Below, piece after piece: positions 24,862-33,628 of a stretch of 64,000 nucleotides of DNA. A program made the position numbers and the translations under genes. The DNA lies in the NCBI RefSeq assembly GCF_009498525.1, contig NZ_QSNT01000003.1:1095671-1159670 (forward strand), read 5' to 3'. The DNA comes from Rhizobium sp. ICMP 5592. Lineage in GTDB: Bacteria > Pseudomonadota > Alphaproteobacteria > Rhizobiales > Rhizobiaceae. A model generated the notes under the pieces. It saw nothing but the letters and a program-made list of their open reading frames with translations, had not been told where the DNA came from and ran no database searches. Each line of letters begins with the position of its first letter. Positions within the stretch are counted from its first letter, which is position 1.

Positions 24862-25857
24862 TTAGGCGGCAAAACCCTCGATGGTGCAGACGATCATGTC
24901 GTGATCCGAGAGTGGCTTGCCGTCCCCATTCAGCGAGGAGACCAGATGGCTCTCACCGATCCTCAGGCCCCGACTCAGGAACCAGTCGAGCTTCATGGAG
25001 CGATCGGGAAAGCGGGTGATGAGGCTCGGGCGTGTGCTCGTCTGATCGAGCGGCCCACCATGGCATTCGAAGCCACGACCCTCTGCCATCGCGAAAAGAG
25101 TATCCGTCCTGAAATCGCCGCCGGTGTGATTGCCGGTGTTGAGATCGCCGCCGATCAGGATCGGCAGGCCGGGGGCATAGGCCTCGACGGCATCGATCAG
25201 CGCCGCCATCTGGCGCTCGCGATAGGCGGATGTGGCGACACTTTCGAGATGCACCGAGACGGCAACGAAGGGACCGGCTTCGGTCTCGACGATGGCGCCG
25301 ATGGCGCAGCGCTCGCCGACACGCGGCTGCTCGTTGCTGTCCTTGAACCAGACGGCCTCGCCCGGCAGGCGGAACAGAAAGACGTCCTTCAGCGCCGTCG
25401 AGGCCATCAACGCATTGCCATGAAAGCCCTTTTCGTTGAAGTCGTCCCTGCAGAAGGAACGCTCGATCTCGGAGCCGAGGCTCAGTTCGAGGAATTCGAC
25501 GCCATAGGCATAGTTCATGCCCAGCTCACCAGCGACGATGGCGGTCGGGTCGCTTTGGCCGGTGCGCGCCATGCCTTCATCCATTTCCGAAAGCAACACC
25601 AAAGGCGCGTCGGTCGCCTGCAGCTTTGCGGCGGATTCAAGAGGGAAGAGGCAACGCTCCAGATTCCAGGCGGCTACGGTGAAGGGGAAAGCAAGCGGCC
25701 GTCCCTGGCCAGCCATACCGCCGACACGCACCGTGTTCATACAGACGAGCGAGGCCAGCGTCGCGGCGTGGATATCGGGGGTCTTTTCCAGCGAAATGAA
25801 GCTTTGACGCTCCTCCTGCGAGGGAACGGTAAAGGTGGAAACGGTGCTGCGGATCAT
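24862..25857 (-). CDS. Endonuclease/exonuclease/phosphatase family protein
   Basis: 331 residues of the EEP fold. Marks are W-N-L-E-R near residue 80, the metal-binding Glu in L-L-S-E-M-D, G-G-D-L-N-T-G-N and the C-terminal S-D-H-D. The family cuts nucleic acids or phosphodiesters in lipids. No signal peptide is clear. The first 65 residues look like an extra region; an internal Met start is possible but lacks a better ribosome site. Confidence 0.85.
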   Translation of the reverse strand: MIRSTVSTFTVPSQEERQSFISLEKTPDIHAATLASLVCMNTVRVGGMAGQGRPLAFPFTVAAWNLERCLFPLESAAKLQATDAPLVLLSEMDEGMARTGQSDPTAIVAGELGMNYAYGVEFLELSLGSEIERSFCRDDFNEKGFHGNALMASTALKDVFLFRLPGEAVWFKDSNEQPRVGERCAIGAIVETEAGPFVAVSVHLESVATSAYRERQMAALIDAVEAYAPGLPILIGGDLNTGNHTGGDFRTDTLFAMAEGRGFECHGGPLDQTSTRPSLITRFPDRSMKLDWFLSRGLRIGESHLVSSLNGDGKPLSDHDMIVCTIEGFAA

Positions 25858-25960
25858 GATGAGGCCTGTCGAGATGGGATAATGCGCCGATGTCCTGGAG
25901 CGGCACGGTGCGGATCGTCCGGCAATAGGCGCGTTTTATGACGGCTCCGTGATACCGGCC

Positions 25961-26332
25961 TCAAAAAGCATCCTGAAAATGCCGGGGCCAGCGGCCGGGC
26001 AGGATGGCGACGATATCATAGCGCTGCGATAGCAGGGCGTAATCCGGCTGGCGGGCAAGCCAGAGGTCGCTTGCGGCACGGATGCGTTTCTGCGCGGAAA
26101 AGGAGACCGCATCGATCGCCGCCTGTTCGCCGCGCCTGGCCTTGACCTCGACGAAGATGGCGAGATTGCCCTTGCGGGCGATGATGTCGATTTCGCCGAG
26201 CTTGGTGCGATGTCGGATGGCGAGAATGCGATAGCCCTTGAGCAGGAGGAATGCAGCGGCGAGATATTCGGAGATGTGGCCGCGCCGCCAGGCTTTCTGG
26301 CGCTTCAGCTTTCCGCTCGTCTCACCGCTCAT
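25961..26332 (-). CDS. yraN: YraN/UPF0102 family protein
   Basis: 123 residues with a restriction-endonuclease-like fold: G-E-I-D-I-I-A-R and F-V-E-V-K-A-R give the D-(ExK) metal site. The cellular role is not settled. It starts 6 bases after the stop of rsmI, an arrangement seen in many bacteria, so the two share an operon. Confidence 0.93.
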   Translation of the reverse strand: MSGETSGKLKRQKAWRRGHISEYLAAAFLLLKGYRILAIRHRTKLGEIDIIARKGNLAIFVEVKARRGEQAAIDAVSFSAQKRIRAASDLWLARQPDYALLSQRYDIVAILPGRWPRHFQDAF

Positions 26333-26338
26333 AGTGTT

Positions 26339-27247
26339 TCACTCGGGCTGCGCCTTCATATCGAGCAGGCGCTGATAGAGATCCTTGCGCGGCAGGCCGG
26401 TCAGGCGCGCTGCCTCAGCCGCCGCCTTGGCGGTCGGCATCGTCTTGGAGAGATCGCGGAGCATGGCCTCGATATCGGCCTCCGGCGTGACGCTTTCCGC
26501 CGGCGGGCCGACCAGCCAGACGATTTCGCCCTTGACGTTGTCAACCGTGTCGTAAAAGGCGGCGAGTTCGGCGAGCGTACCGCGGCGGAATTCCTCGAAG
26601 GTCTTGGTCAGTTCACGGCCGACGGCGCCACGGCGCTCTGCGCCTAGCACATCGGCGGCGACGGAAAGCGTGGCGGCGATCCGGTGCGGCGATTCAAAGA
26701 AGATCAGCGTGGCGGGAACGCCGGCGAGTTCCTTCAGCCGGTCGCGCTTGCCCTTGTCCTTGGTGGGCAGGAAGCCAGCGAAAAGGAAGGCATCGTTGGG
26801 GAGGCCAGAGCCGACGAGTGCCGCGAGCGGCGCCGAGGCGCCCGGAATGGGCACGACGCGGTATCCAGCCTCGATCGCTTGGCTCGCCAGCCGATAACCT
26901 GGGTCGGAGACCAGCGGCGTACCCGCATCGGAGACCAGCGCCACCGAGCGGCCGGCCTCCAGCGCCTGCAGCAGGCGTGGACCAACCTCGTCGGCATTAT
27001 ACTCATGATAGGCATAGGGCCTGTTCTGAATACCGTAGCGATCGAGCAGAACGCGCGTGACGCGGGTGTCCTCGCAGGCAAGCACATCGGCGCCCGCCAG
27101 GGTTTCCAGTGCCCTGAGCGTGATATCGCCGAGATTGCCGATCGGCGTCGCGACAAGATAGAGCGCCGGCTCGAGGGGACGGGCGGGAACCGTATGGTTA
27201 TGCAAGCGGAAGCTGCGCGTTCCGCCGCTGGGATGTTCTTCGTTCAT
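26339..27247 (-). CDS. rsmI: 16S rRNA (cytidine-1402-2'-O)-methyltransferase
   Basis: RsmI methylates the ribose of C1402 in 16S rRNA with SAM, tuning decoding. The 302 residues show Y-L-V-A-T-P-I-G-N-L-G-D, A-C-E-D-T-R-V-T, the Y-H-E-Y-N segment and S-D-A-G-T-P-L-V-S-D-P-G, which are typical of the tetrapyrrole-methylase-like fold. It is divergent from dnaN and followed by yraN. Confidence 0.95.
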   Translation of the reverse strand: MNEEHPSGGTRSFRLHNHTVPARPLEPALYLVATPIGNLGDITLRALETLAGADVLACEDTRVTRVLLDRYGIQNRPYAYHEYNADEVGPRLLQALEAGRSVALVSDAGTPLVSDPGYRLASQAIEAGYRVVPIPGASAPLAALVGSGLPNDAFLFAGFLPTKDKGKRDRLKELAGVPATLIFFESPHRIAATLSVAADVLGAERRGAVGRELTKTFEEFRRGTLAELAAFYDTVDNVKGEIVWLVGPPAESVTPEADIEAMLRDLSKTMPTAKAAAEAARLTGLPRKDLYQRLLDMKAQPE

Positions 27248-27509
27248 GCCTGTCCTGAATTCGTCTCGGATTCACCGCCTTTATGGGCGAGGCGTCGTCT
27301 TACGGCAAGTGCACAGCAAATCCTGTGAGCTTTGCCCATCAAATACTGAAATGACGCGCCGCACACCCCGATGCCTCTTGCATTCGCATGCTGAGTTCTG
27401 TCATTTTGCCCGTCCAATCTTCGGGGCGATCCCTTCGGGGCCGCTCGGAACCATATCCTTCGGGCGCGTCGGACCGCCCGGGCAGTCACGGTCGAAAGCG
27501 GTAGCATCC
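27248..27509. promoter_or_regulatory. Divergent region between rsmI and dnaN
   Basis: 262 bases that should hold promoters for both genes. It is AT-richer in its left part and has several CTTCGGG blocks in its right part. No clear Shine-Dalgarno sequence precedes the dnaN ATG, and no DnaA-box cluster was noticed. Confidence 0.4.
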
Positions 27510-28628
27510 ATGCGTATTACAATTGAGCGGTCGAACCTCCTGAAATCGCTGAACCACGTCCATCGCGTGGTCGAGCGTCGCAACACGATCCCGATCCTGT
27601 CCAACGTATTGCTCAAGGCCGAGGGCGCGAACCTCGACATGAAGGCGACCGACCTCGATCTGGAAATCACCGAGGCCACCCCCGCCAATGTCGAGCAGGC
27701 CGGTGCCACCACCGTTCCGGCGCATCTTCTCTACGATATCGTGCGCAAGCTGCCGGATGGTTCGGAAGTGCTTCTCGCCACCAATCCCGACGGCGGCTCG
27801 ATGACCGTCGCCTCCGGGCGCTCGAAATTCTCGCTGCAATGCCTGCCGGAATCCGATTTTCCGGATCTCACCGCCGGCAGCTTCAGCCATTCCTTCAAGC
27901 TGAAGGCATCGGACCTGAAGATGCTGATCGATCGGACGCAATTCGCGATCTCCACCGAAGAGACGCGCTATTATCTGAATGGCATCTTCTTCCACACCAT
28001 CGAAAGCGAAGGCGACCTGAAGCTCCGGGCCGTCGCCACCGACGGTCACCGCCTCGCCCGCGCCGATGTCAGCGCCCCCTCAGGCTCGGAAGGCATGCCG
28101 GGCATCATCATCCCGCGCAAGACGGTCGGCGAGTTGCAGAAGCTGGTCGATAGCCCCGATGTCATCGTGACCGTCGAAGTGTCGGACGCCAAGATCCGCA
28201 CGACGATCGGCTCGATCGTCATGACCTCGAAGCTGATCGACGGCACCTTCCCGGATTATCAGCGCGTCATCCCGACCAACAATGACAAGGAAATGCGGGT
28301 CGATTGCCAGTCCTTTGCCCAGGCCGTCGACCGCGTCTCCACCATCTCGTCGGAACGCGGCCGCGCCGTGAAGCTGGCACTGTCCGACGGCCAGCTGCTG
28401 CTGACGGTCAACAATCCGGATTCCGGAAGTGCGACGGAAGAAGTTGCCGTCGGCTATGACACCGACGCGATGGAAATCGGCTTCAACGCCAAATACCTGC
28501 TCGACATCACCGCGCAGCTGTCCGGCGACGCCGCGATCTTCCTGCTTGCCGATGCCGGCTCGCCGACGCTCATCCGCGACACGGCCGGCGATGACGCCCT
28601 TTATGTTTTGATGCCGATGCGCGTCTAG
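27510..28628 (+). CDS. dnaN: DNA polymerase III beta subunit (sliding clamp)
   Basis: The ring-shaped clamp holds DNA polymerase III on DNA. The 372 residues show the three-domain build, with starting M-R-I-T-I-E-R-S-N-L-L-K-S, D-L-D-L-E-I, T-D-G-H-R-L-A and the C-terminal Y-V-L-M-P-M-R. The ATG that gives this family N-terminus was taken; a longer in-frame start adds about 88 residues without similarity. In rhizobia dnaN commonly lies away from dnaA, as here. Confidence 0.97.
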   Translation: MRITIERSNLLKSLNHVHRVVERRNTIPILSNVLLKAEGANLDMKATDLDLEITEATPANVEQAGATTVPAHLLYDIVRKLPDGSEVLLATNPDGGSMTVASGRSKFSLQCLPESDFPDLTAGSFSHSFKLKASDLKMLIDRTQFAISTEETRYYLNGIFFHTIESEGDLKLRAVATDGHRLARADVSAPSGSEGMPGIIIPRKTVGELQKLVDSPDVIVTVEVSDAKIRTTIGSIVMTSKLIDGTFPDYQRVIPTNNDKEMRVDCQSFAQAVDRVSTISSERGRAVKLALSDGQLLLTVNNPDSGSATEEVAVGYDTDAMEIGFNAKYLLDITAQLSGDAAIFLLADAGSPTLIRDTAGDDALYVLMPMRV

Positions 28629-28635
28629 CGAAACC

Positions 28636-28679
28636 AAAGCGTCCTTCCCGCGTTCTCATGGACACGGGAAGGACGCTTT
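28636..28679 (+). terminator. Strong terminator after dnaN
   Basis: A perfect 15-bp stem (AAAGCGTCCTTCCCG with CGGGAAGGACGCTTT) and a 14-base loop, followed by TATTTTAA. Confidence 0.9.
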
Positions 28680-28790
28680 TATTTTAACGCGCGTTGATTG
28701 CGACATTTTCTTTTGTTATTGCGTCACAGTATTGCAAGATTAGACATCAGCGATATGTGAGTCGTAACTGTAAAACTGGTGGGGGAGAGC

Positions 28791-29384
28791 ATGGCGCTGC
28801 GTCTCAAGGAACGGCTTGGCAAGAAATTCGATGAGGAGATCCGTTTCTTCAAAGGCATGATGCAGGGGCCGAAAACAGTCGGTTCGATCGTTCCGACCTC
28901 CTCAATCACCGCCCGCAAGATGGCAAGCGTCATCAACCTGCAATCCGGCCTGCCGGTGCTGGAGCTCGGTCCCGGAACCGGCGCGATCACCAAGGCGATC
29001 CTGGCGCGTGGCGTCGAGCCGGATAATCTCGTTGCCATCGAATATTCGACCGATTTCTACAACCACCTCGTCCGCCGCTATGCCGGCGTCAACTTCATCA
29101 ACGGCGACGCCTTCGATCTCGACACGACGCTCGGCGTGCTGCGTGGACAGACCTTCGATTCCGTCATTTCCGGCATTCCGCTGCTGAATTTCCCGATGAA
29201 GGCGCGCGTCGCCCTGCTCGAAAACCTGCTGGACCGCATGCCGCCCGGTCGCCCGGTCGTGCAGATTTCCTATGGCCCGGTTTCGCCGATCATCGCCCGG
29301 CCGGATCGCTACCATATCCAGCATTTCGACTTCATCGTCCGCAACATCCCGCCGGCGCAGCTCTGGATCTATCGGCGCGGCTGA
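28791..29384 (+). CDS. pmtA: Phosphatidylethanolamine N-methyltransferase (PmtA)
   Basis: PmtA methylates phosphatidylethanolamine three times with SAM to phosphatidylcholine at the inner membrane. The 197 residues match the Sinorhizobium-type enzyme: L-K-E-R-L-G-K-K-F-D-E-E-I-R-F-F-K, the SAM motif V-L-E-L-G-P-G-T-G-A-I-T and I-P-L-L-N-F-P. GGGGGAGAGC precedes the ATG. Rhizobia need phosphatidylcholine for normal membranes and host interaction. Confidence 0.92.
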   Translation: MALRLKERLGKKFDEEIRFFKGMMQGPKTVGSIVPTSSITARKMASVINLQSGLPVLELGPGTGAITKAILARGVEPDNLVAIEYSTDFYNHLVRRYAGVNFINGDAFDLDTTLGVLRGQTFDSVISGIPLLNFPMKARVALLENLLDRMPPGRPVVQISYGPVSPIIARPDRYHIQHFDFIVRNIPPAQLWIYRRG

Positions 29385-29473
29385 ATGCTCACGAAAAGCC
29401 ATCTTGCCATTGCCTCTCGATAGGACATATTTCGGCTCCGAAGCTCCTCCCGCAGAACAGGACCCCGCCGCCG

Positions 29474-30061
29474 ATGTTCGCTCTCTACATCACCCATCCG
29501 CAGGTGCGTATCGACCCCACGGTTCCGGTGCCGGAATGGGGCCTGTCCGAAATCGGCGCGGCGCGGGCGCAGTTAGCCGCGACCCGGGACTGGGCTGGCA
29601 AGCTCGGTCTGATCGTTTCCAGCGCCGAACGCAAGGCGATCGAGACCGCCGAGGCTTTGGCAACGGCAAGCGATGCGGCGGTGGAGATCATCGACGCCAC
29701 GCATGAGAACGACCGCAGCGCCACCGGCTTCCTGGCGCCGCCGGAATTCGAAAAGGCGGCGGACTGGTTTTTCGCCCATCCGCACGAAAGCTTCAAAGGC
29801 TGGGAGCGCGCCATCGATGCGCAGAGCCGGATCGTCACTCAGGTGGAAGCCGTTCTGTCGCGGCATGACCCTCGCGTGCCCATCGCATTCGTCGGCCATG
29901 GCGGCGTCGGCACACTGCTGAAATGCCATCTCGAGGGCAAGCCGATCGCACGTCAGGGCGATCAACCGCCGGGCGGCGGCAATCTTTTCGCATTCGATCT
30001 TGCGAAGCGCGCCGTCTCATGCGACTGGACGCCTATGGAAAATTGGCAGGGATGGGCTTGA
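29474..30061 (+). CDS. Histidine phosphatase family protein with a changed RHG motif
   Basis: 195 residues. The N-terminal L-Y-I-T-H-P-Q-V takes the place of the usual L-x-R-H-G-E, so the His stays but Arg and Gly are changed to Thr and Pro. The second conserved His is present in F-V-G-H-G-G-V. The S-S-A-E-R-K-A-I-E-T-A-E segment matches the family. It may be an active phosphatase of a divergent subgroup or a non-catalytic relative. It ends two bases before pyrF, so the two are in one operon. Confidence 0.85.
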   Translation: MFALYITHPQVRIDPTVPVPEWGLSEIGAARAQLAATRDWAGKLGLIVSSAERKAIETAEALATASDAAVEIIDATHENDRSATGFLAPPEFEKAADWFFAHPHESFKGWERAIDAQSRIVTQVEAVLSRHDPRVPIAFVGHGGVGTLLKCHLEGKPIARQGDQPPGGGNLFAFDLAKRAVSCDWTPMENWQGWA

Positions 30062-30062
30062 G

Positions 30063-30755
30063 ATGACCGCGCGCGACCGCTTGATCGTTGGACTGGATGT
30101 TCCAAACCTTCAGGAGGCCGAAAAGGTCGTCAGCGCCATCGGCGACGATATTCTCTATTACAAGATCGGCTATCAGCTGGCCTTTGCCGGCGGGTTGGAA
30201 TTTGCCCGCGACCTTGCCAGGGACGGCAAGAAGATCTTCCTCGACATGAAGCTGCTCGATATCGACAACACCGTCGCCTCCGGCGTCGAGAACATCGTCA
30301 AGATGGGCATGTCGATGCTGACGCTGCATGCCTATCCGAAGGCGATGAAGGCGGCCGTTGCGGCGGCGAAAGGCTCCGACCTCTGCCTGCTCGGCGTCAC
30401 CGTGCTGACCTCGATGGACGAGGAAGACCTGATTGCCGCCGGATATGAATACGACCCGCATACGCTGGTGCTGCGCCGCGCCGAACAGGCGCTGCTTGCC
30501 GGCATGGGCGGTATCGTCTGCTCGGCCGAGGAAGCCTCGGCCGTGCGCAAGATCATCGGCCCCGACATGGCGCTGGTGACACCCGGCATCCGCCCTGCCG
30601 GCAGCGACAAGGGCGACCAGAAGCGCGTGATGACGCCGGCGGAAGGCATCAGGGCCGGATCCAGCCATCTCGTGGTGGCACGGCCGATCGTCAAGGCGGC
30701 CGATCCGAGAGAGGCCGCCCGCGCCATTCTCACGGAAATGGATGCCGCACTCTAA
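30063..30755 (+). CDS. pyrF: Orotidine-5'-phosphate decarboxylase
   Basis: The last step of UMP synthesis. The 230-residue TIM barrel has L-I-V-G-L-D-V-P at the start, the catalytic D-M-K-L-L-D-I motif (Asp-x-Lys-x-x-Asp) and the phosphate-binding V-T-P-G-I-R-P. Its ATG lies 1 base after the TGA of the phosphatase-like gene, which points to coupled translation. Confidence 0.96.
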   Translation: MTARDRLIVGLDVPNLQEAEKVVSAIGDDILYYKIGYQLAFAGGLEFARDLARDGKKIFLDMKLLDIDNTVASGVENIVKMGMSMLTLHAYPKAMKAAVAAAKGSDLCLLGVTVLTSMDEEDLIAAGYEYDPHTLVLRRAEQALLAGMGGIVCSAEEASAVRKIIGPDMALVTPGIRPAGSDKGDQKRVMTPAEGIRAGSSHLVVARPIVKAADPREAARAILTEMDAAL

Positions 30756-30778
30756 TTTCAAGATATAGGGAGGCCTAG

Positions 30779-31066
30779 ATGGCAAAGGGATACTGGATCG
30801 CACGCGTCGACGTTCGCGATGCCGAGCGCTACAAGGATTATGTGGCCGCGGCCAAGCCGGCTTTCGAGCGATATGGCGCGAATTTTCTGGCGCGCGGGGG
30901 TGCTTTCACGCCGCTGGAAGGCCAGGCACGCAGCCGTAACGTCGTCATCGAATTCCCATCGCTGCAACATGCCGTCGATTGCTACAACTCGCCGGAATAC
31001 CAGATCGCCGCCAAAATCCGCCAGGAAGTGGCGGACGCGGAAATGGTTGTTGTCGAAGGCGTTTAA
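30779..31066 (+). CDS. DUF1330 family protein
   Basis: A 95-residue dimeric alpha-beta barrel type protein (DUF1330): G-Y-W-I-A-R-V-D-V, the R-Y-K-D-Y segment and R-G-G-A-F-T-P-L-E-G. Function unknown. GGGAGG is 5 bases before the ATG, and pyrF ends 23 bases upstream, so they are probably cotranscribed. Confidence 0.85.
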   Translation: MAKGYWIARVDVRDAERYKDYVAAAKPAFERYGANFLARGGAFTPLEGQARSRNVVIEFPSLQHAVDCYNSPEYQIAAKIRQEVADAEMVVVEGV

Positions 31067-31177
31067 CGCATTCAAAAAGCAGCTTGACGATGCGGCGCGA
31101 TGGCACTTCACCTCGGCCCTCGGATCGGCTAAGACGAAACCAGATCAGCCCCATCTAAGCCTTTCGAGGAGCCTGCC

Positions 31178-32158
31178 ATGACCCTGTCCAACCTTCCGCC
31201 GCTCGTGACCGTGTTCGGAGGATCAGGTTTCATCGGGCGGCATGTCGTGCGCGCGCTCGCCAAGCGCGGCTACCGCATCCGTGTCGCCGTTCGCCGCCCC
31301 GATCTCGCCGGCTACCTGCAGCCGCAGGGCAATCTCGGCCAGATTTCCATCGTCCAGGCGAACCTGCGCTACCGCAACTCCATCGACCGCGCCGTCGAAG
31401 GCGCGCAGCATGTGGTCAACTGCGTCGGCATTCTCGCCGAAAGCGGCCGCAACACCTTCGACGCCGTGCAGGAATTCGGTGCCAAGGCCATTGCTGAAGC
31501 CGCGCGCGGCGTCGGCGCATCGCTGACCCATGTCTCCGCTCTCGGTGCCAACGCCAATTCGGCCTCGGCCTATGCCCGCACCAAGGGCCGCGCCGAAGCC
31601 GCCATCCTGTCGATCAAGCCGGATGCCGTCATCCTGCGGCCGTCGATCGTCTTCGGGCCGGAAGACGGCTTCTTCAACAAGTTCGCCGACATGTCGCGCT
31701 CGGCACCATTCCTGCCGCTGATCGGCGGCGGCAAGACGAAGTTCCAGCCCGTTTATGTCGAGGATGTCGCTGAAGCCGTTGCTCGTGGCGTCGACGGCAA
31801 GCTGAAGGCCGGCACGATCTATGAACTCGGTGGCCCGGAAGTACTGTCCTTCCGTGAATGTCTCGAGACCACGCTTGCGGTCATCAACCGCAAGAAGCCG
31901 CTTGTCTCCCTGCCGTTCAGCTTCTTTTCCACGATCGCCAGCATCACCTCGCTGCTGCCGCTCATCGCGCCGCCGATCACCTCCGATCAGGTGACGCTGC
32001 TGAAGAGCGACAATGTGGTTTCCAAGGAAGCCGAAGCTGAGGGCCGGACGCTGAAGGGCATCGGCCTGCTGCCGACGCTGCTCGTCTCCGTGCTACCGTC
32101 CTATCTGGTACGCTACCGTCCGCAGGGCCAGTTCACCGGTTCCGGTAAGGCTGCCTGA
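31178..32158 (+). CDS. Complex I NDUFA9 subunit-like NAD(P)-binding protein
   Basis: 326 residues of the atypical SDR group a5. The Rossmann motif reads V-F-G-G-S-G-F-I-G-R-H. Alphaproteobacterial members are similar to the mitochondrial complex I accessory subunit NDUFA9 and may act in respiration or quinone biology, but this is inferred. A membrane-associated C-terminal part rich in Ile, Leu and Ser is visible at residues 240-270. GAGGAG precedes the ATG by 6 bases. Confidence 0.88.
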   Translation: MTLSNLPPLVTVFGGSGFIGRHVVRALAKRGYRIRVAVRRPDLAGYLQPQGNLGQISIVQANLRYRNSIDRAVEGAQHVVNCVGILAESGRNTFDAVQEFGAKAIAEAARGVGASLTHVSALGANANSASAYARTKGRAEAAILSIKPDAVILRPSIVFGPEDGFFNKFADMSRSAPFLPLIGGGKTKFQPVYVEDVAEAVARGVDGKLKAGTIYELGGPEVLSFRECLETTLAVINRKKPLVSLPFSFFSTIASITSLLPLIAPPITSDQVTLLKSDNVVSKEAEAEGRTLKGIGLLPTLLVSVLPSYLVRYRPQGQFTGSGKAA

Positions 32159-32184
32159 CGTTTCCATCATTTGAGAAATTCAAG

Positions 32185-32210
32185 CGCCGTCTGGTTCCGC
32201 CCAGGCGGCG
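32185..32210 (+). terminator. Terminator after the NDUFA9-like gene
   Basis: CGCCGTCTGG pairs with CCAGGCGGCG (10 bp, one G-T pair, 6-base loop), followed by TTTTCGTTTC. Confidence 0.8.
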
Positions 32211-32406
32211 TTTTCGTTTCCGCGGCCACACTTTTGCCTTGAATGCATACCCCTCGCCGGCTTGATACACAGCCTGGCGTTGCCGAAAAGACGCATCTCA
32301 AAAATAGTAGCATTAACGTCAAATTTAACATGAAGATTTATTGCTATTGGTCACGTCACTGACTAACACAACCGCGCGTCCAGAGGCTTACCCAAGGAGC
32401 CAGATC

Positions 32407-32607
32407 GTGGCGCGCTCTACTTCTGCGGAAAGGCATTTTTCGATGGGCAAGTCTATCGCGCTTCTGTTTGCGTGCGCGGCACTGGTGATCCTCGCGGGCT
32501 CGTTCATGGCCCGTGGCAGCATCGCTTCGGTCAAGGGGGAATGCACGCCGACCTATGGCGTCGATCCCTGTACGACGGGCTCCATCGACGCTTCATCCTC
32601 GAACTGA
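32407..32607 (+). CDS. Small single-span membrane or exported protein
   Basis: 66 residues from a GTG start that has AAGGAG 7 bases upstream; an ATG 12 codons later is weaker. The N-terminal dozen residues are polar and basic, then one hydrophobic segment spans about residues 16-32 (S-I-A-L-L-F-A-C-A-A-L-V-I-L-A-G). After it come two Cys nine residues apart (G-E-C-T-P-T-Y-G-V-D-P-C) and a Ser-rich tail. The two cysteines could make a disulfide outside the membrane. The family is not recognised. An AT-rich promoter zone lies upstream. Confidence 0.6.
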   Translation: MARSTSAERHFSMGKSIALLFACAALVILAGSFMARGSIASVKGECTPTYGVDPCTTGSIDASSSN

Positions 32608-32619
32608 TCGAGCATGAAA

Positions 32620-32641
32620 AAGGCCGGTTTTCACCGGCCTT
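32620..32641. terminator. Bidirectional terminator between the small membrane protein and uppP
   Basis: AAGGCCGGT/ACCGGCCTT gives a 9-bp stem with loop TTTC. On the minus strand TTTTTC follows the stem, so it best serves uppP, but it also ends the plus-strand gene. Confidence 0.8.
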
Positions 32642-32675
32642 AATTGTCTTCGGCTTTTGATATGCGTCTCGTCAC

Positions 32676-33476
32676 TCAGCCGACGGTGTAAAGCCCGATC
32701 AGGCCAAGGATGCCGACGCCGATACGCCACCATGCGAAGGGAGCGTAGCCGCGGCGCGAGACGAAGTCGAGCAAGGCCCGAACCACGAACAGCGCGGTGA
32801 TGAAGGCGGCGACGAAACCGATGACGATCAGCTGGCCGTCGGCAAAGCTGAGGTCGTTGCGGCTCTTCCAGAGATCCAGCGTGAAAGCGCCGACCATGGT
32901 CGGCATGGCGAGGAAGAAGGAGAATTCGGCCGCCGAACGCTTGTCCGCACCGAGCAACAGGGCACCGACGATGGTCGAGCCGGACCGCGAGGTGCCGGGG
33001 ATCATCGCCAGGCACTGGAAGAAACCGATCTTGATCGCCATCGGCCACGAGAAATCATAGGCGCTGGTATATTTCGGCTTGAACTCGATCCTGTCGATGA
33101 CGAGCAGGACGATGCCGCCAAGAATGAGCGAGATACAGATGAGGATAGGGGTCTCGAACAGCACGCCCTTGATGAAATCATGGGCGAGCGCGCCGATGAC
33201 CGCGGCCGGCAGGAAGCCGAAGAGAACGGCCAGCACGAAATGCCGTGCCTTGACGCTGACCGGCAAGGCCTTGGCGATTTGAACGAGACGGTTGAAATAG
33301 ACGAGCAGGATGGCGAGAATCGCACCGAGCTGGATCAGAACTTCGAACGTGCCTGCGGATTTGAAGCCGAGAAAATGTCCAATCAATATCAAATGACCCG
33401 TGGAGGAGACGGGAATAAACTCCGTAAGGCCTTCCACGAGGCCCAAAACCAGCGCGATAATAATTTGTTCAGCCAT
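32676..33476 (-). CDS. uppP: Undecaprenyl-diphosphate phosphatase
   Basis: UppP recycles the lipid carrier undecaprenyl diphosphate for cell-wall and surface polysaccharide synthesis. The 266-residue membrane protein has both active-site motifs: E-G-L-T-E-F-I-P-V-S-S-T-G-H near residue 15 and P-G-T-S-R-S-G-S-T near the middle. About eight membrane segments are seen. Its loss is linked to bacitracin sensitivity in other bacteria. Confidence 0.95.
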   Translation of the reverse strand: MAEQIIIALVLGLVEGLTEFIPVSSTGHLILIGHFLGFKSAGTFEVLIQLGAILAILLVYFNRLVQIAKALPVSVKARHFVLAVLFGFLPAAVIGALAHDFIKGVLFETPILICISLILGGIVLLVIDRIEFKPKYTSAYDFSWPMAIKIGFFQCLAMIPGTSRSGSTIVGALLLGADKRSAAEFSFFLAMPTMVGAFTLDLWKSRNDLSFADGQLIVIGFVAAFITALFVVRALLDFVSRRGYAPFAWWRIGVGILGLIGLYTVG

Positions 33477-33628
33477 ATTGTGTCCTTTGTCAAACGGCGG
33501 GGCGGCCCGATTCGCTTGTGTTAACTAGGCCAAGCTCCTATAGCTTCAACCGATGACGCATGACTAGGGTCGCAATCATGACGAACCCGAACCGCCTTTA
33601 AGCATCAATCACAAAAGCCCGAGTATCA

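Noticed and set aside
27246..27509. An N-terminal extension of dnaN of about 88 codons
   Set aside because: The family N-terminus begins at 27510, the extension has no similarity, and it would leave no room for the rsmI and dnaN promoters.
27248..28628. A replication origin next to dnaN
   Set aside because: No cluster of DnaA boxes or AT-rich unwinding zone was recognised, and dnaN in this group commonly lies away from dnaA.
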